Assembly (NCBI RefSeq): GCF_017068395.1
Contig: NZ_CP070619.1
Coordinates: 496,001-560,000 of the forward strand
Reading direction: 5' to 3'
DNA from: Rhodococcus pseudokoreensis
GTDB taxonomy: Bacteria > Actinomycetota > Actinomycetes > Mycobacteriales > Mycobacteriaceae
DNA length: 64,000 bases
The notes under the pieces are model-generated. The model had not been told where the DNA came from and ran no database searches. It saw only the letters and a list, made by a program, of their open reading frames with translations. Position 1 is the stretch's first letter, and each line of letters opens with the position of its first letter. Position numbers and translations under genes: made by a program. This document shows positions 50,878 to 58,798 of this stretch, piece after piece.

Positions 50878-50949
50878 CGATGTCTTCAGCGGCGGATCGC
50901 GACAACGTCTTCGTCGAGGAACCCCTTCAACCCGCCGCTGAAGACATCG
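50878..50949. repeat. Perfect 18-base inverted repeat at the end of the hydrolase gene
   Basis: cgatgtcttcagcggcgg (50878-50895) and ccgccgctgaagacatcg (50932-50949) are exact reverse complements with a 36-base spacer. The left arm covers the hydrolase stop codon and the right arm codes for its DVFSGG. Between convergent genes, it can work as a terminator with a large loop, and its exactness suggests a recent templated copying event. Confidence 0.8.
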
Positions 50950-51785
50950 TTGTCGTCGCCGGCCACCATGTGACCCGCACCGGTGACGTCGATCAGCTTG
51001 GCGGTCGGGATCAGTTCGAGCAGCTCTTTCGCGCCTTCCTCACTCACCACGTTGGATTGCTGGCCACGAACGAGCATCGTGGGAACGGTGATCGCGGCCG
51101 CGGCGTCCCGAGCGCGTTCGTATCGCACGATCGAGTCGGATTGGCGAGTGGGTTCGTCGCCGACGCGAAGGAACTCCGGATCCCAATGCCAGTACCAACG
51201 GCCATCACGCAGGCGAAGATTCTTGCGCAACCCCTGCGGGTTGGGCTTGCGGACACGGTTCGGGGTGTACGCCGCGATCGCTGCTGCCGCGTCGTCGAGG
51301 CTCGCGAAACCCTCGAGGCCACTGCGCATGAAGGCCATGATCTCCGCGGTACCGCTCGTCTCGACCTTCGGCGCGATATCGACCAAGACCAGACCGCAAG
51401 CGAGATCGGGATTCTCCCCCTGCCCGATCAACGACGTCATACCGCCCATCGAGGCACCGACGAGAACCGGCTTCTCCCCCAGCCCTGCGATGACCGAGGT
51501 CAAGTCGGCGACCAACGCATCGATGCCGTAATCCCCGTCCGGCGCCCACTGACTGTCCCCATGCCCACGGGCATCCAGCGCAATGGCGGACCAGCCGTCC
51601 GCCGCGAGGCTGCGTCCGGTGTTCCGCCAGGAATGCCGGGTCTGCCCGCCGCCGTGCAGCAGCAGGACCAGGCCCTTTCTGTCGACGCCTGATCCGCCGG
51701 CACTGGGTGTCGGTGGATCCCACCGGTCGGCGGCAAGCATGACACCATCACCGGCGAATTCGGATTGTGCGACTACGGGATCCAT
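50886..51785 (-). CDS. Alpha/beta-fold hydrolase
   Basis: 299 residues. Oxyanion loop LLLHGGGQTRHSW, nucleophile elbow GASMGG, acid in MLVRGQQSNVVSEE region and catalytic His in VTGAGHMVAGDD. Like esterases and C-C or epoxide hydrolases; substrate unknown. ATG 51785 chosen because GAGGAA lies five bases upstream; an ATG 11 codons earlier lacks this. The last codons fall in the 18-base inverted repeat, so the C-terminal 20 residues may be altered relative to homologues. Confidence 0.88.
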   Translation of the reverse strand: MDPVVAQSEFAGDGVMLAADRWDPPTPSAGGSGVDRKGLVLLLHGGGQTRHSWRNTGRSLAADGWSAIALDARGHGDSQWAPDGDYGIDALVADLTSVIAGLGEKPVLVGASMGGMTSLIGQGENPDLACGLVLVDIAPKVETSGTAEIMAFMRSGLEGFASLDDAAAAIAAYTPNRVRKPNPQGLRKNLRLRDGRWYWHWDPEFLRVGDEPTRQSDSIVRYERARDAAAAITVPTMLVRGQQSNVVSEEGAKELLELIPTAKLIDVTGAGHMVAGDDNDVFSGGLKGFLDEDVVAIRR

Positions 51786-51839
51786 GGAGTTCCTCACCAA
51801 CATCATCGAGTCGAGCATTCTCCATCATGGTGCACCACG

Positions 51840-51859
51840 GGGTGAACAGTAATTCACCC
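51840..51859. promoter_or_regulatory. Inverted repeat upstream of the hydrolase gene
   Basis: gggtgaa-cagtaa-ttcaccc, seven-base arms and a six-base spacer, 55 bases upstream of the hydrolase start. A plausible operator in its promoter region; regulator unknown. Confidence 0.45.
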
Positions 51860-52204
51860 GGTGCCGGTGTTGTGCGTCGCCACAGCTGTATGGCGGTGGC
51901 CGAATCCCGGCTCGGCAGATTCGACGGCTTCAGACTTCTGCGCCTTCTCCCTCGTCGACAACGGTCCGCAGTGCGCGTATCGCGGCGAAGGCAGCTCGCG
52001 GCGGGTCCAGACATCGCCGAACAGCACATCGTCGTCGGCTCCGGGTCGCAGGGCCGAGGGAGGTACTGCGATTACCCGGAAGAGCAGGCACTCCCGCGGG
52101 CGAGCTCACCCGCCTTTACTGAGTGAGACCGCGAACCTGCCCGGGCGCATCCCGTCAGATCTCCGCGCACTTCGACCTCGCCGCCGACAACTGAGGAGAA
52201 CCTC
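51860..52204. other. Gene-free region upstream of the cupin gene
   Basis: About 345 bases in which no frame has a ribosome site, recognisable domain or consistent codon use. The only clear element is GAGGAGAA directly before the cupin ATG. It probably contains the cupin promoter. Confidence 0.4.
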
Positions 52205-52618
52205 ATGGAGTTCATCACCCCCGTCCCCACGGGCAAGGGGCCGGCCGGACAATTCACCGGCGACGTCTGGTACGACGTCATCTACGCAGGTAAGGAACCC
52301 TCGCGGGTACGGACGAACATGGTTCGATTCTCCCCCGGCGCCCGCACGTTCTGGCATCGCCACGTCCTCGGGCAAACCCTGCACGTCGTCTCCGGTGTCG
52401 CGCTGGTCGGCACCCGCGACGGTGTCGTCTTCGCAGCCCACCCGGGCGAGACCGTGACCTGTCCCGCCGGTGAGGAGCACTGGCACGGCGCCGCCGAAGA
52501 GCGGTTCATGGAACACCTTGCGATCTGGGAAGGCGACGGTTCCGGCGCGCCGGAGACGACCTGGCTCGAGGAAGTCACCGACGTGCAGTACCACGCACCG
52601 CGCACCCGCCGCTCCTGA
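52205..52618 (+). CDS. Cupin-domain protein
   Basis: 137 residues, single double-stranded beta-helix. Metal motif 1 is FWHRHVLGQTLHVVSG, motif 2 is PAGEEHWHGAAEE. It resembles the cupin carboxymuconolactone or hydroxynitrile lyase-like small cupins; the reaction is unknown. ATG with GAGGAG eight bases upstream. A truncated oxidoreductase remnant follows, so the original two-gene unit is broken. Confidence 0.87.
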   Translation: MEFITPVPTGKGPAGQFTGDVWYDVIYAGKEPSRVRTNMVRFSPGARTFWHRHVLGQTLHVVSGVALVGTRDGVVFAAHPGETVTCPAGEEHWHGAAEERFMEHLAIWEGDGSGAPETTWLEEVTDVQYHAPRTRRS

Positions 52619-52634
52619 ACGATCCGAACACCAC

Positions 52635-52807
52635 AAAAGGAGGTCGCCTGCGCGCTGCCGACAGGCCTGCTCGCCGAACACGTCGTGCTCGACCATGTCG
52701 TGGGGCAGACGTTCGCAGACTGCCTGCGGGCGACGAAAGAGGAGCGGGCTGCCGATCGGCTGCGTTCCGGTGAGGCGCTCGGAAAGATCGTGATCACCCT
52801 TCCCTGA
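52635..52807 (+). pseudogene. C-terminal remnant of a quinone oxidoreductase-like gene
   Basis: An excellent Shine-Dalgarno aaaaggaggt (52635-52644) is followed not by a start codon but by the open frame ALPTGLLAEHVVLDHVVG and ending SGEALGKIVITLP, the usual C-terminus of zinc-independent MDR oxidoreductases. The frame has no ATG or GTG near the ribosome site. The simplest reading is an internal deletion that removed the start and most of the gene, leaving its ribosome site and its last 50 codons. Family assignment rests on the tail only. Confidence 0.5.
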
Positions 52808-52878
52808 CACCCGTTGCGGCGGTGACGCCGCCAGTGACGAGTTCGGCGACGCCGCGCCTGGAACCGGCGGCGACTCCG

Positions 52879-53634
52879 ATGCGACATGATCGGGTCGTGG
52901 CGATATTCAACGACTACGACAAGTACGCGTCGGCGTACGACGCCGACATCGAGGACAACGTATATAACGCGTTGTACGAGCGACCGGCGACGTTGGCGCT
53001 GGTCGGCGACGTCGCCGGCCGGAGGGTGCTGGATGCGGGCTGCGGCAGCGGTGTGCTGTCGCAGGCGCTCGCCGCCTCGGGCGCTGCGGTAACCGGCGTC
53101 GATCTCAGCACGAACCTGCTCGCGATCGCCCGGCACCGCCTGGGACCCGACGTCCCGTTGATCCAGGCAGATCTCGACCAGCAGTTGCCCATCCGGTCAT
53201 CGACCTTCGACGTCGTGGTGGCGTCGCTGGTGATGCACTACCTCCACGACTGGTCGGGACCGTTGTCCGAGTTTCGACGGGTCCTCGCGCCGGGCGGGTG
53301 CGTCATCATCTCGACGCATCACCCGTTCGTGGACTTCAGGCCGTCCGGGCAGGGCGACTACCTCGGAACGTTCGAGTTCACCGAGGAATGGGTGAAGTCC
53401 GGTGAGAGGTTCCTCATGAGGTTCTGGCACCGGCCGTTGCACGCCATGTTCGACGCCTTCACCGCGGCGGGATTCACCGTCGAACGTGTCTCGGAGCCGC
53501 GCCCCGGTGCCGCCGTGCGCGATCGCTCTCCGGAACTGTTCGAGCAGCTCGGCCGTGAAGCCCCGTTCATCTTCTTCATTCTGCGCAGCGACGACCGCGA
53601 TCCCTCGCCGGCCGGCGAGACGCCGTCACGGTAA
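52879..53634 (+). CDS. Class I SAM-dependent methyltransferase
   Basis: 251 residues. SAM motif I is VLDAGCGSGVLSQALA, motif II VTGVDLS, post-motifs FDVVVASLVMHYLHDW and LAPGGCVIIST, as in UbiE/BioC-like small-molecule methyltransferases. The substrate is unknown. Start uncertain: ATG 52879 is used; GTG 52822 and GTG 52897 are alternatives and none has a clear ribosome site. Its end overlaps the opposite small membrane gene by nine bases. Confidence 0.82.
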   Translation: MRHDRVVAIFNDYDKYASAYDADIEDNVYNALYERPATLALVGDVAGRRVLDAGCGSGVLSQALAASGAAVTGVDLSTNLLAIARHRLGPDVPLIQADLDQQLPIRSSTFDVVVASLVMHYLHDWSGPLSEFRRVLAPGGCVIISTHHPFVDFRPSGQGDYLGTFEFTEEWVKSGERFLMRFWHRPLHAMFDAFTAAGFTVERVSEPRPGAAVRDRSPELFEQLGREAPFIFFILRSDDRDPSPAGETPSR

Positions 53635-53832
53635 ATGCATCAGCTTTCCGGCGAGGGTGAAGAGTCGGCGGGCGAGCCTCATGACGGGCAGGCCCAGAGG
53701 GATCAGGAGGATCGTCACGCACAGTATCCCGCCGACGAGCCACACCACGGCCGCGACGATCCCGAGCACCGTGCCGAGCACGGCCGTGAGAATTCCCAGC
53801 ACCACATCGAGCAGGCCCCGTATCAATCGCAT
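53626..53832 (-). CDS. Small membrane protein (68 residues)
   Basis: Nearly all hydrophobic: LLDVVLGILTAVLGTVLGIV and WLVGGILCVTILLIPLGL form two helices, then a basic amphipathic end RLARRLFTLAGKLMHLP. AGGAGGT six bases before the ATG at 53832 fixes the start. Function unknown; it lies just downstream of the membrane kinase gene, 84 bases away on the same strand, so they may share a transcript. Confidence 0.7.
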   Translation of the reverse strand: MRLIRGLLDVVLGILTAVLGTVLGIVAAVVWLVGGILCVTILLIPLGLPVMRLARRLFTLAGKLMHLP

Positions 53833-53916
53833 GATGACCTCCTGGTTCCAGTCTGCGCGCATGCCCACCGGATCGCACCCGTCGAAAGTGGCCCGCATCA
53901 GAGATTCTCGGTTGCG

Positions 53917-56130
53917 TCAGACCACCCGCTCGAGTGCGCGGACGTCCGCGTCCAGTTTCCTGTACAGCCAGTACACGGCGACGAACGCGAGCCCGGAGGC
54001 CGCGCACAACCCCAGGACCGAATCGCGCACCAGTGGCAACTCCTCGGGTTCGAGGGTGCTGAATCCGGCCAGGACACCGACGAGCGGCACAGATGCCGTC
54101 ACCGCCAGATACACCGTCGTCCTTCGGCGCAGCCCGCCGAGAACGTCGGCGTCGTGCGCCGTCGTGAGCCCGTGTCGCAGATAGATGGGATAGACGCAGC
54201 GCACGATGTAAAACGTCGACAGGAAGAATGTGTAGGCGACGGAGATCCCAGCCGCCACCAGAGTGGTCGTCACCGCATGGACCTGCAACCGAGCAGGGAG
54301 GTCGGTCAACCACCGCATCGCCCCCACCCCCCACACCGTTGCCAAGACCCAGGACAGCAACGTGTTCATCGCACACAGGTCGCCCCAGAACAGTGTTCGT
54401 GACCGAACCCGTGCGAGGACGGCCTCGTCGTAGCGTCTGCCGCTACGCAGGCCGCGGGGCACAGCGAGCAGATCGCGGGACATATAGGCATAGATGACGA
54501 CGGCCAGCGGGAGGAAGCAGAGGATGAAAACGACGACGGCAGCGTAGAGCTGCGCATAGATGGCATCGGACAGCCGCTCGTTGAGCAGTTCCTGCAGGTG
54601 CACGGCGAAATAGATCGTCGCAAGGCCGACACCTACCCATGACGACGTCCACAGGATGGGGGTGGGCCACTGCGACAGTCGCGCCCGCCAACTGTTCGGC
54701 GGCGGATAGACCAGGTCCCGGGACCGCTTCTCGAGGCACAAGTCCAACTGCTGGGCCAATTCCGAACCGCTCGGATAGCGGTCTTCGCGGTCGGGCGACA
54801 GGCATTTCAGCAGTACCCGGCGCAGGGCCATCGGGCAATCCGGCGGAAGCTCCGACAGGAACTGCGCATCCACGGGCCTGCGCCGCAGTTCGAGCATGCG
54901 GGCCAGCGACGTCTCCGACTCACCGGCCGTGGTTTCGTCCGCGAACGGCCGACGTCCGGTGAGCAACTCCCACAGCATGACCGCGAGCGCGAAGATGTCG
55001 CTTCGGGTGTCGAGGTCGGCGGCGGTGGTCGGTGAGCCCGGGTGGCAGGCTTCGAGCTGTTCGGGTGACATGTAGGCCAGTGAGCCACCGAAATACGCCA
55101 GCGGACTGGTGCCCTTGATTCGTTGGCTGGAGCTGACGTTGAAGTCGGCCAGCTTCGGAATCCCCTCGGCGCTCAGCAGCACGTTCGCCGGTTTGATGTC
55201 TCGATGCAGCACCCCGCGTTCGGAGGCGTGCCGAAGCGCGTCGGCAAGCCGGCGGCCCAGCCAGGCCACCGTCTCCGGCCACGTCAGGGAGGCGATCCGT
55301 GTTCGAACAGCGGATTCGGTCGGCCGCACCTCGCCCTTGGCGGCAAGGACCCCGTCGACGGCGTCGAGCAGCAGTTGCCCACTCCGGTGTTCCGTCGGCG
55401 TCGAGCGCAGTAGATGTACCACATCGAGCAGCGTTCCCCCCGGCAGATACTGCATGTAGAGCAACTTCAACTCGCCCTCGGCAATCAGTCGCTGGTCGTA
55501 GATGCGCACGATGTAGTCGTGATCCAGCTGCGCGAGGGTCTGCGGCTCGATGCCGTGGTTGTGGGAAATCTTGACCGCGACGAGTCGCTGCATCGATTGT
55601 TGCCGCGCTAGATATACCTGGGCGAAGGCGCCGGACCCGATCCTCATCAACAGGTCGAAGTCGTCGACACGGTCGCCGACGTCGATGTTGCCGAGAACAA
55701 CCTGTGCGCGCGGTCGAGCGATCATGGTGCTGCAGTAGTCATCCGTGAACTCTTCGGGTCCCCGGCCGCCCACCATGGTGGCAGCCTCGGCGGCCATGGT
55801 GGCCGCATCGGCTTCGGGCGTACTGCGACGCCGGGCGTGAAATTCCTCGTAGACCAACTCGGCGGGAAGCGGTCCGTCCTGCAGTTCCGCGAACTCCGCT
55901 CGGTACTCGGTCAGTCGTTTGGGAAAGTCGTAGCGAAGCCAGCGGTATTCGAGGTCGATCTTGATCAGTTCGATCAGTATCGAACGTCGCTCAGCGGGTT
56001 CGCGGGGTAGGAAGGCGGACAGGTCAGGCGGGCACCCGGACCCCCACGCGTCCGAAAACCGTGCCACGACGGTAGCAAGCGCTGTGCGGGTTCGTTCTGC
56101 TGATTCGACCAGGTCGGTCGGCTCGTACAT
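53917..56130 (-). CDS. Membrane Ser/Thr protein kinase of planctomycete-like architecture
   Basis: 737 residues. Residues 20-85 form an N-terminal module with FSDAWGSGCPPDLSAFL, ILIELIKIDLEYRWLR and LTEYRAEF, a layout I know from planctomycete kinases and not from the mycobacterial Pkn family. The kinase core spans about 158-460: glycine loop GSGAFAQVYLA (165-175), Lys187, EPQTLAQLDHDYIVRIYD, HRD at 309-311, Asn316, and DFN (329-331) in place of DFG. The C-terminus has about six membrane helices (470-720). It lacks PASTA repeats. Catalytic residues are intact. Divergent from an orphan MCE gene. Confidence 0.88.
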   Translation of the reverse strand: MYEPTDLVESAERTRTALATVVARFSDAWGSGCPPDLSAFLPREPAERRSILIELIKIDLEYRWLRYDFPKRLTEYRAEFAELQDGPLPAELVYEEFHARRRSTPEADAATMAAEAATMVGGRGPEEFTDDYCSTMIARPRAQVVLGNIDVGDRVDDFDLLMRIGSGAFAQVYLARQQSMQRLVAVKISHNHGIEPQTLAQLDHDYIVRIYDQRLIAEGELKLLYMQYLPGGTLLDVVHLLRSTPTEHRSGQLLLDAVDGVLAAKGEVRPTESAVRTRIASLTWPETVAWLGRRLADALRHASERGVLHRDIKPANVLLSAEGIPKLADFNVSSSQRIKGTSPLAYFGGSLAYMSPEQLEACHPGSPTTAADLDTRSDIFALAVMLWELLTGRRPFADETTAGESETSLARMLELRRRPVDAQFLSELPPDCPMALRRVLLKCLSPDREDRYPSGSELAQQLDLCLEKRSRDLVYPPPNSWRARLSQWPTPILWTSSWVGVGLATIYFAVHLQELLNERLSDAIYAQLYAAVVVFILCFLPLAVVIYAYMSRDLLAVPRGLRSGRRYDEAVLARVRSRTLFWGDLCAMNTLLSWVLATVWGVGAMRWLTDLPARLQVHAVTTTLVAAGISVAYTFFLSTFYIVRCVYPIYLRHGLTTAHDADVLGGLRRRTTVYLAVTASVPLVGVLAGFSTLEPEELPLVRDSVLGLCAASGLAFVAVYWLYRKLDADVRALERVV

Positions 56131-56238
56131 CGGTAACTCGGAGTGCAGCCCCGTGCGATCACACGGCGGCTACGCGCGGTACGGCGACGGGTCGTTGTTG
56201 CCCCACATTGTGTCCTTCCGCCGAATTTCCCCCTCAAG

Positions 56239-56255
56239 CGTATCGCTCCGATACG
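56239..56255. promoter_or_regulatory. Palindrome in the kinase-MCE divergent gap
   Basis: cgtatcg-ctc-cgatacg: a perfect 17-base inverted repeat in the 308-base gap between the kinase and MCE starts. It could be a shared operator. The rest of this gap shows no other clear element. Confidence 0.45.
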
Positions 56256-56438
56256 GGCGCACGGGCGCCGAAACGGCGGGGACCGCACCGCCGAAGCCGA
56301 GAGTGGCCGAGAATTTGTCGGCACCTGGGCCGATGCGGCACCACATCCACCCTGTGCGAGGCACGATGGACCGGGAGGTTGGCGCATATCGACGCGGTCT
56401 CGGCGGCCACCACCGACGGCGATCGTGAGGGTGGTCGA

Positions 56439-57794
56439 ATGAACGACACGGCATCCGTCGTAAGCCGACGGGTACTGGGGTTGGTGTTCTTCCTCGTCCT
56501 CGCGCTGTTCCTGGCAGTCTCGTTCGCAATCTTCGACAAGACCTTCACCAAGGTCGTGGAGATCGACCTCGTCACCGACAGCGCCGGAAACGCATTGGCA
56601 CCCGACGCGGATGTAAAGCTCCGTGGCCTCATCGTCGGCGAGGTGCGCTCGGCGTCCTCCCAGGAGGGCGAGGTCACGCTCGCTCTCGCGATCCAGCCGG
56701 ACAAGGCACCGCTGATCCCGTCCAACGCGACGGCGCGGCTGCTGCCCAAGACGCTGTTCGGCGAACGCTATGTCTCGCTGATCGTCCCGGAGGGCGACAC
56801 GGCCCCGCCGATCCAGGCCGGCGACACGCTGCGCCAGGACAAGAGCGACAACACCGTCGAGGTCGGCGAGGTGCTGGACGGCCTGCTGCCGCTCCTGCAG
56901 GCGATTCCGCCGCAGGACCTGGCGAACACGCTCGGGGCGCTGTCCCAAGGTCTGAGCGGACGCGGCGCCGAACTCGGGCTGACACTCGACCGTCTCGAAA
57001 AGATCTTCGGCGCGCTGAACACCGAACTTCCCGCCATCCAGGAGGATCTGCGCGGCCTGGCGGACTTCTCGCAGACGTATTCCGAGGCGGCGCCCGATCT
57101 GGTCAACGCCCTCGACAACCTGCGGACCACCGGAAACACCGTGGTGGAGAAGCAGAATGAGATCGCCACGCTGCTCGCGACAGTCACCGGGACAAGTGCG
57201 TCCACCGCGGACCTTCTGCAGGCGAATTCCCGGAGCATCGTGACGATCGCCTCCGACTCGCGTGAGGCGCTGCAGCTCCTCGGCCGCTACTCACCGAGCT
57301 TCGGCTGCACCCTGGCGGCCTTCGTGCGGGCGGCGCCGATCGCCCTCGAGTTGCTCGCGCTCGACGATCCTCATCCCGGCGGGCGAGGCACCGTGCAGTT
57401 CGTCAACCCGAAGGGCCGCTACCTACCCAACCAGGACGAGCCGCGCCTGCTCGACAACCGCGGACCGGCTTGCTACGACAACGTCACCGCACCCGGCGGG
57501 AGGTTTCCGCAATACCCGGGCGGATCGTTCAACGACGGCTCCTACCAGGTGCCCACGCGGAATCCTGGACCGTCGGCCATCGAGTACTTCCCTGCGCCCG
57601 CCGGCGTCCCCGATCAGGTTCCCGGGTACGGAGCCCAGGTCACCCCCGCAAGTTACCCGGGTTCGAAGATGGAACAGGACACCCTGGATGTCGTCTACGG
57701 CGAGGCCGGCGGCATGGCACCGGAGGACGTGCCGAGCTGGACGACACACATCGGCGCGCCGACCCTGAGGGGCGCCGAGGTGACCTTCGAATGA
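56439..57794 (+). CDS. Orphan MCE-family protein
   Basis: 451 residues. An N-terminal membrane anchor (VLGLVFFLVLALFLAVSFAIF), the MCE/MlaD domain at about 38-115 (VEIDLVTDSAGNALAPDADV, VKLRGLIVGEV, TLFGERYVSLI), a long helical needle region, and a Pro/Gly-rich C-terminal domain. MCE proteins form lipid or sterol shuttles with YrbE permeases, but no yrbE or other mce gene is adjacent, so it must work with partners elsewhere or alone. ATG 56439 has GAGGG upstream. Confidence 0.88.
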   Translation: MNDTASVVSRRVLGLVFFLVLALFLAVSFAIFDKTFTKVVEIDLVTDSAGNALAPDADVKLRGLIVGEVRSASSQEGEVTLALAIQPDKAPLIPSNATARLLPKTLFGERYVSLIVPEGDTAPPIQAGDTLRQDKSDNTVEVGEVLDGLLPLLQAIPPQDLANTLGALSQGLSGRGAELGLTLDRLEKIFGALNTELPAIQEDLRGLADFSQTYSEAAPDLVNALDNLRTTGNTVVEKQNEIATLLATVTGTSASTADLLQANSRSIVTIASDSREALQLLGRYSPSFGCTLAAFVRAAPIALELLALDDPHPGGRGTVQFVNPKGRYLPNQDEPRLLDNRGPACYDNVTAPGGRFPQYPGGSFNDGSYQVPTRNPGPSAIEYFPAPAGVPDQVPGYGAQVTPASYPGSKMEQDTLDVVYGEAGGMAPEDVPSWTTHIGAPTLRGAEVTFE

Positions 57795-57826
57795 CGACGC
57801 GGCTCTCGAACCCCTGCGGGACGATC

Positions 57827-58450
57827 TCAGAGCGCCGCCGCCAGCGTGCCGACTCCCGGTCCGTCGAGGTCGTCCAGCGCCACCTTCCGGCCGGATACGG
57901 CCAGAAGGAGGGACAGGGCACTGCCGCTCACGTGCGGACCGTCGCCGATCGATACGTCGGCGTCCGCGGCCGTCAGCCGGACACGAGCGACAAGTTCCTT
58001 GGCGCCGCCGAAGGACGCCGGGGTGCGCGTCTGCAGGCGGAGTGATCTGACGACTGCCTCCGCCGGGTAGGAGCGGGTGAGGCCCAGCGGTCGACGAATG
58101 TCCTCACCGTGCACGACCTCCTCGACGAGCCGGCTGTCGAGGGGCGCCGGGGGTGTCGACGTGCGCGACGCCACCCGGCGAAGCCGCTCCAGCGTCTCCT
58201 GCGGCGAGGCACCGCGTTCGCGTTCCACGCCGCGAGCGTTCTGGCGGTCGAAGTCGAACCGCGCCCGGGCGAGGCCGACCACGAACCCGAGGCGCGTCGT
58301 TCGAGCCGTGTCGACCAGGTGAGCGACCACGTCGTGGACGGTCCACTCGCCGCAGAGCGACGGCTCGTCCCACCGCTCGGCGTCGAGGTTCACGAGGTCG
58401 TCGATCAGCGCGGCACGCTCCGCATGCACCATCGACCAGACATCTTCCAC
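57827..58450 (-). CDS. Maleylpyruvate isomerase-family mycothiol-dependent protein
   Basis: 207 residues. The MDMPI N-terminal bundle shows LCGEWTVHDVVAHLVDTAR with the metal His, and VEEVVHGEDIRRPLG the second His. C-terminal MDMPI_C domain follows. Probably a mycothiol-dependent isomerase or transferase. ATG at 58450 with GGAGAGA upstream. Convergent with the MCE gene, 32 bases apart. Confidence 0.85.
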   Translation of the reverse strand: MEDVWSMVHAERAALIDDLVNLDAERWDEPSLCGEWTVHDVVAHLVDTARTTRLGFVVGLARARFDFDRQNARGVERERGASPQETLERLRRVASRTSTPPAPLDSRLVEEVVHGEDIRRPLGLTRSYPAEAVVRSLRLQTRTPASFGGAKELVARVRLTAADADVSIGDGPHVSGSALSLLLAVSGRKVALDDLDGPGVGTLAAAL

Positions 58451-58566
58451 GGCTCTCTCCTTCGGTCCGACGCACCGTCTGCCGGGTAGGACTCCCCGAC
58501 CCGCGGAAAATCATCGGTCACCCGGTCGCGGGTTCGACGTCCGGCAACCCGGGTTCGAGTGTCCGG

Positions 58567-58719
58567 TCAGGACCGGCGATCGTCGCAGACTTCGGCTCGC
58601 CCGTCGAATGTGCACGCGCACACAGAGTTCGGCTCCGATCCCCCGAACAGAGCGACGGCCAATCCCAGGACACCGATGCCGCCGGACAGCACGGCACCGA
58701 GCAGGAATACGTCAGGCAT
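58567..58719 (-). CDS. Small membrane protein with Cys-containing tail (50 residues)
   Basis: MPDVFLLGAVLSGGIGVLG begins one membrane helix, then FGGSEPNSVCACTFDG and a polar end with a third Cys (AEVCDDRRS). GGGGGAGGT lies six bases before the ATG, a strong ribosome site. It is 79 bases downstream of the MFS gene on the same strand and may be its operon partner. No family recognised. The repeats gggttcga...tccgg at 58530 and 58551 lie just after its stop. Confidence 0.55.
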   Translation of the reverse strand: MPDVFLLGAVLSGGIGVLGLAVALFGGSEPNSVCACTFDGRAEVCDDRRS

Positions 58720-58798
58720 CAAGCGACCTCCCCCTTGTCTCGTCCCCCATTACAACAGGTCTGCCCTCGGCCAGTAGCCCCGGGCCCACCCGAGAGAT

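Noticed and set aside
52106..52810. Minus-strand frame of 234 codons opposite the cupin
   Set aside because: Opposite to a cupin with clear metal motifs; no conserved domain.
53917..56130. Kinase as an inactive pseudokinase because of DFN
   Set aside because: The P-loop, Lys187, HRD, Asn316 and the metal-binding Asp329 are all kept, so only the glycine of DFG differs.
58530..58566. gggttcga motifs resembling tRNA T-loops
   Set aside because: No acceptor or anticodon stem can be formed around either copy; treated as a short imperfect direct repeat.
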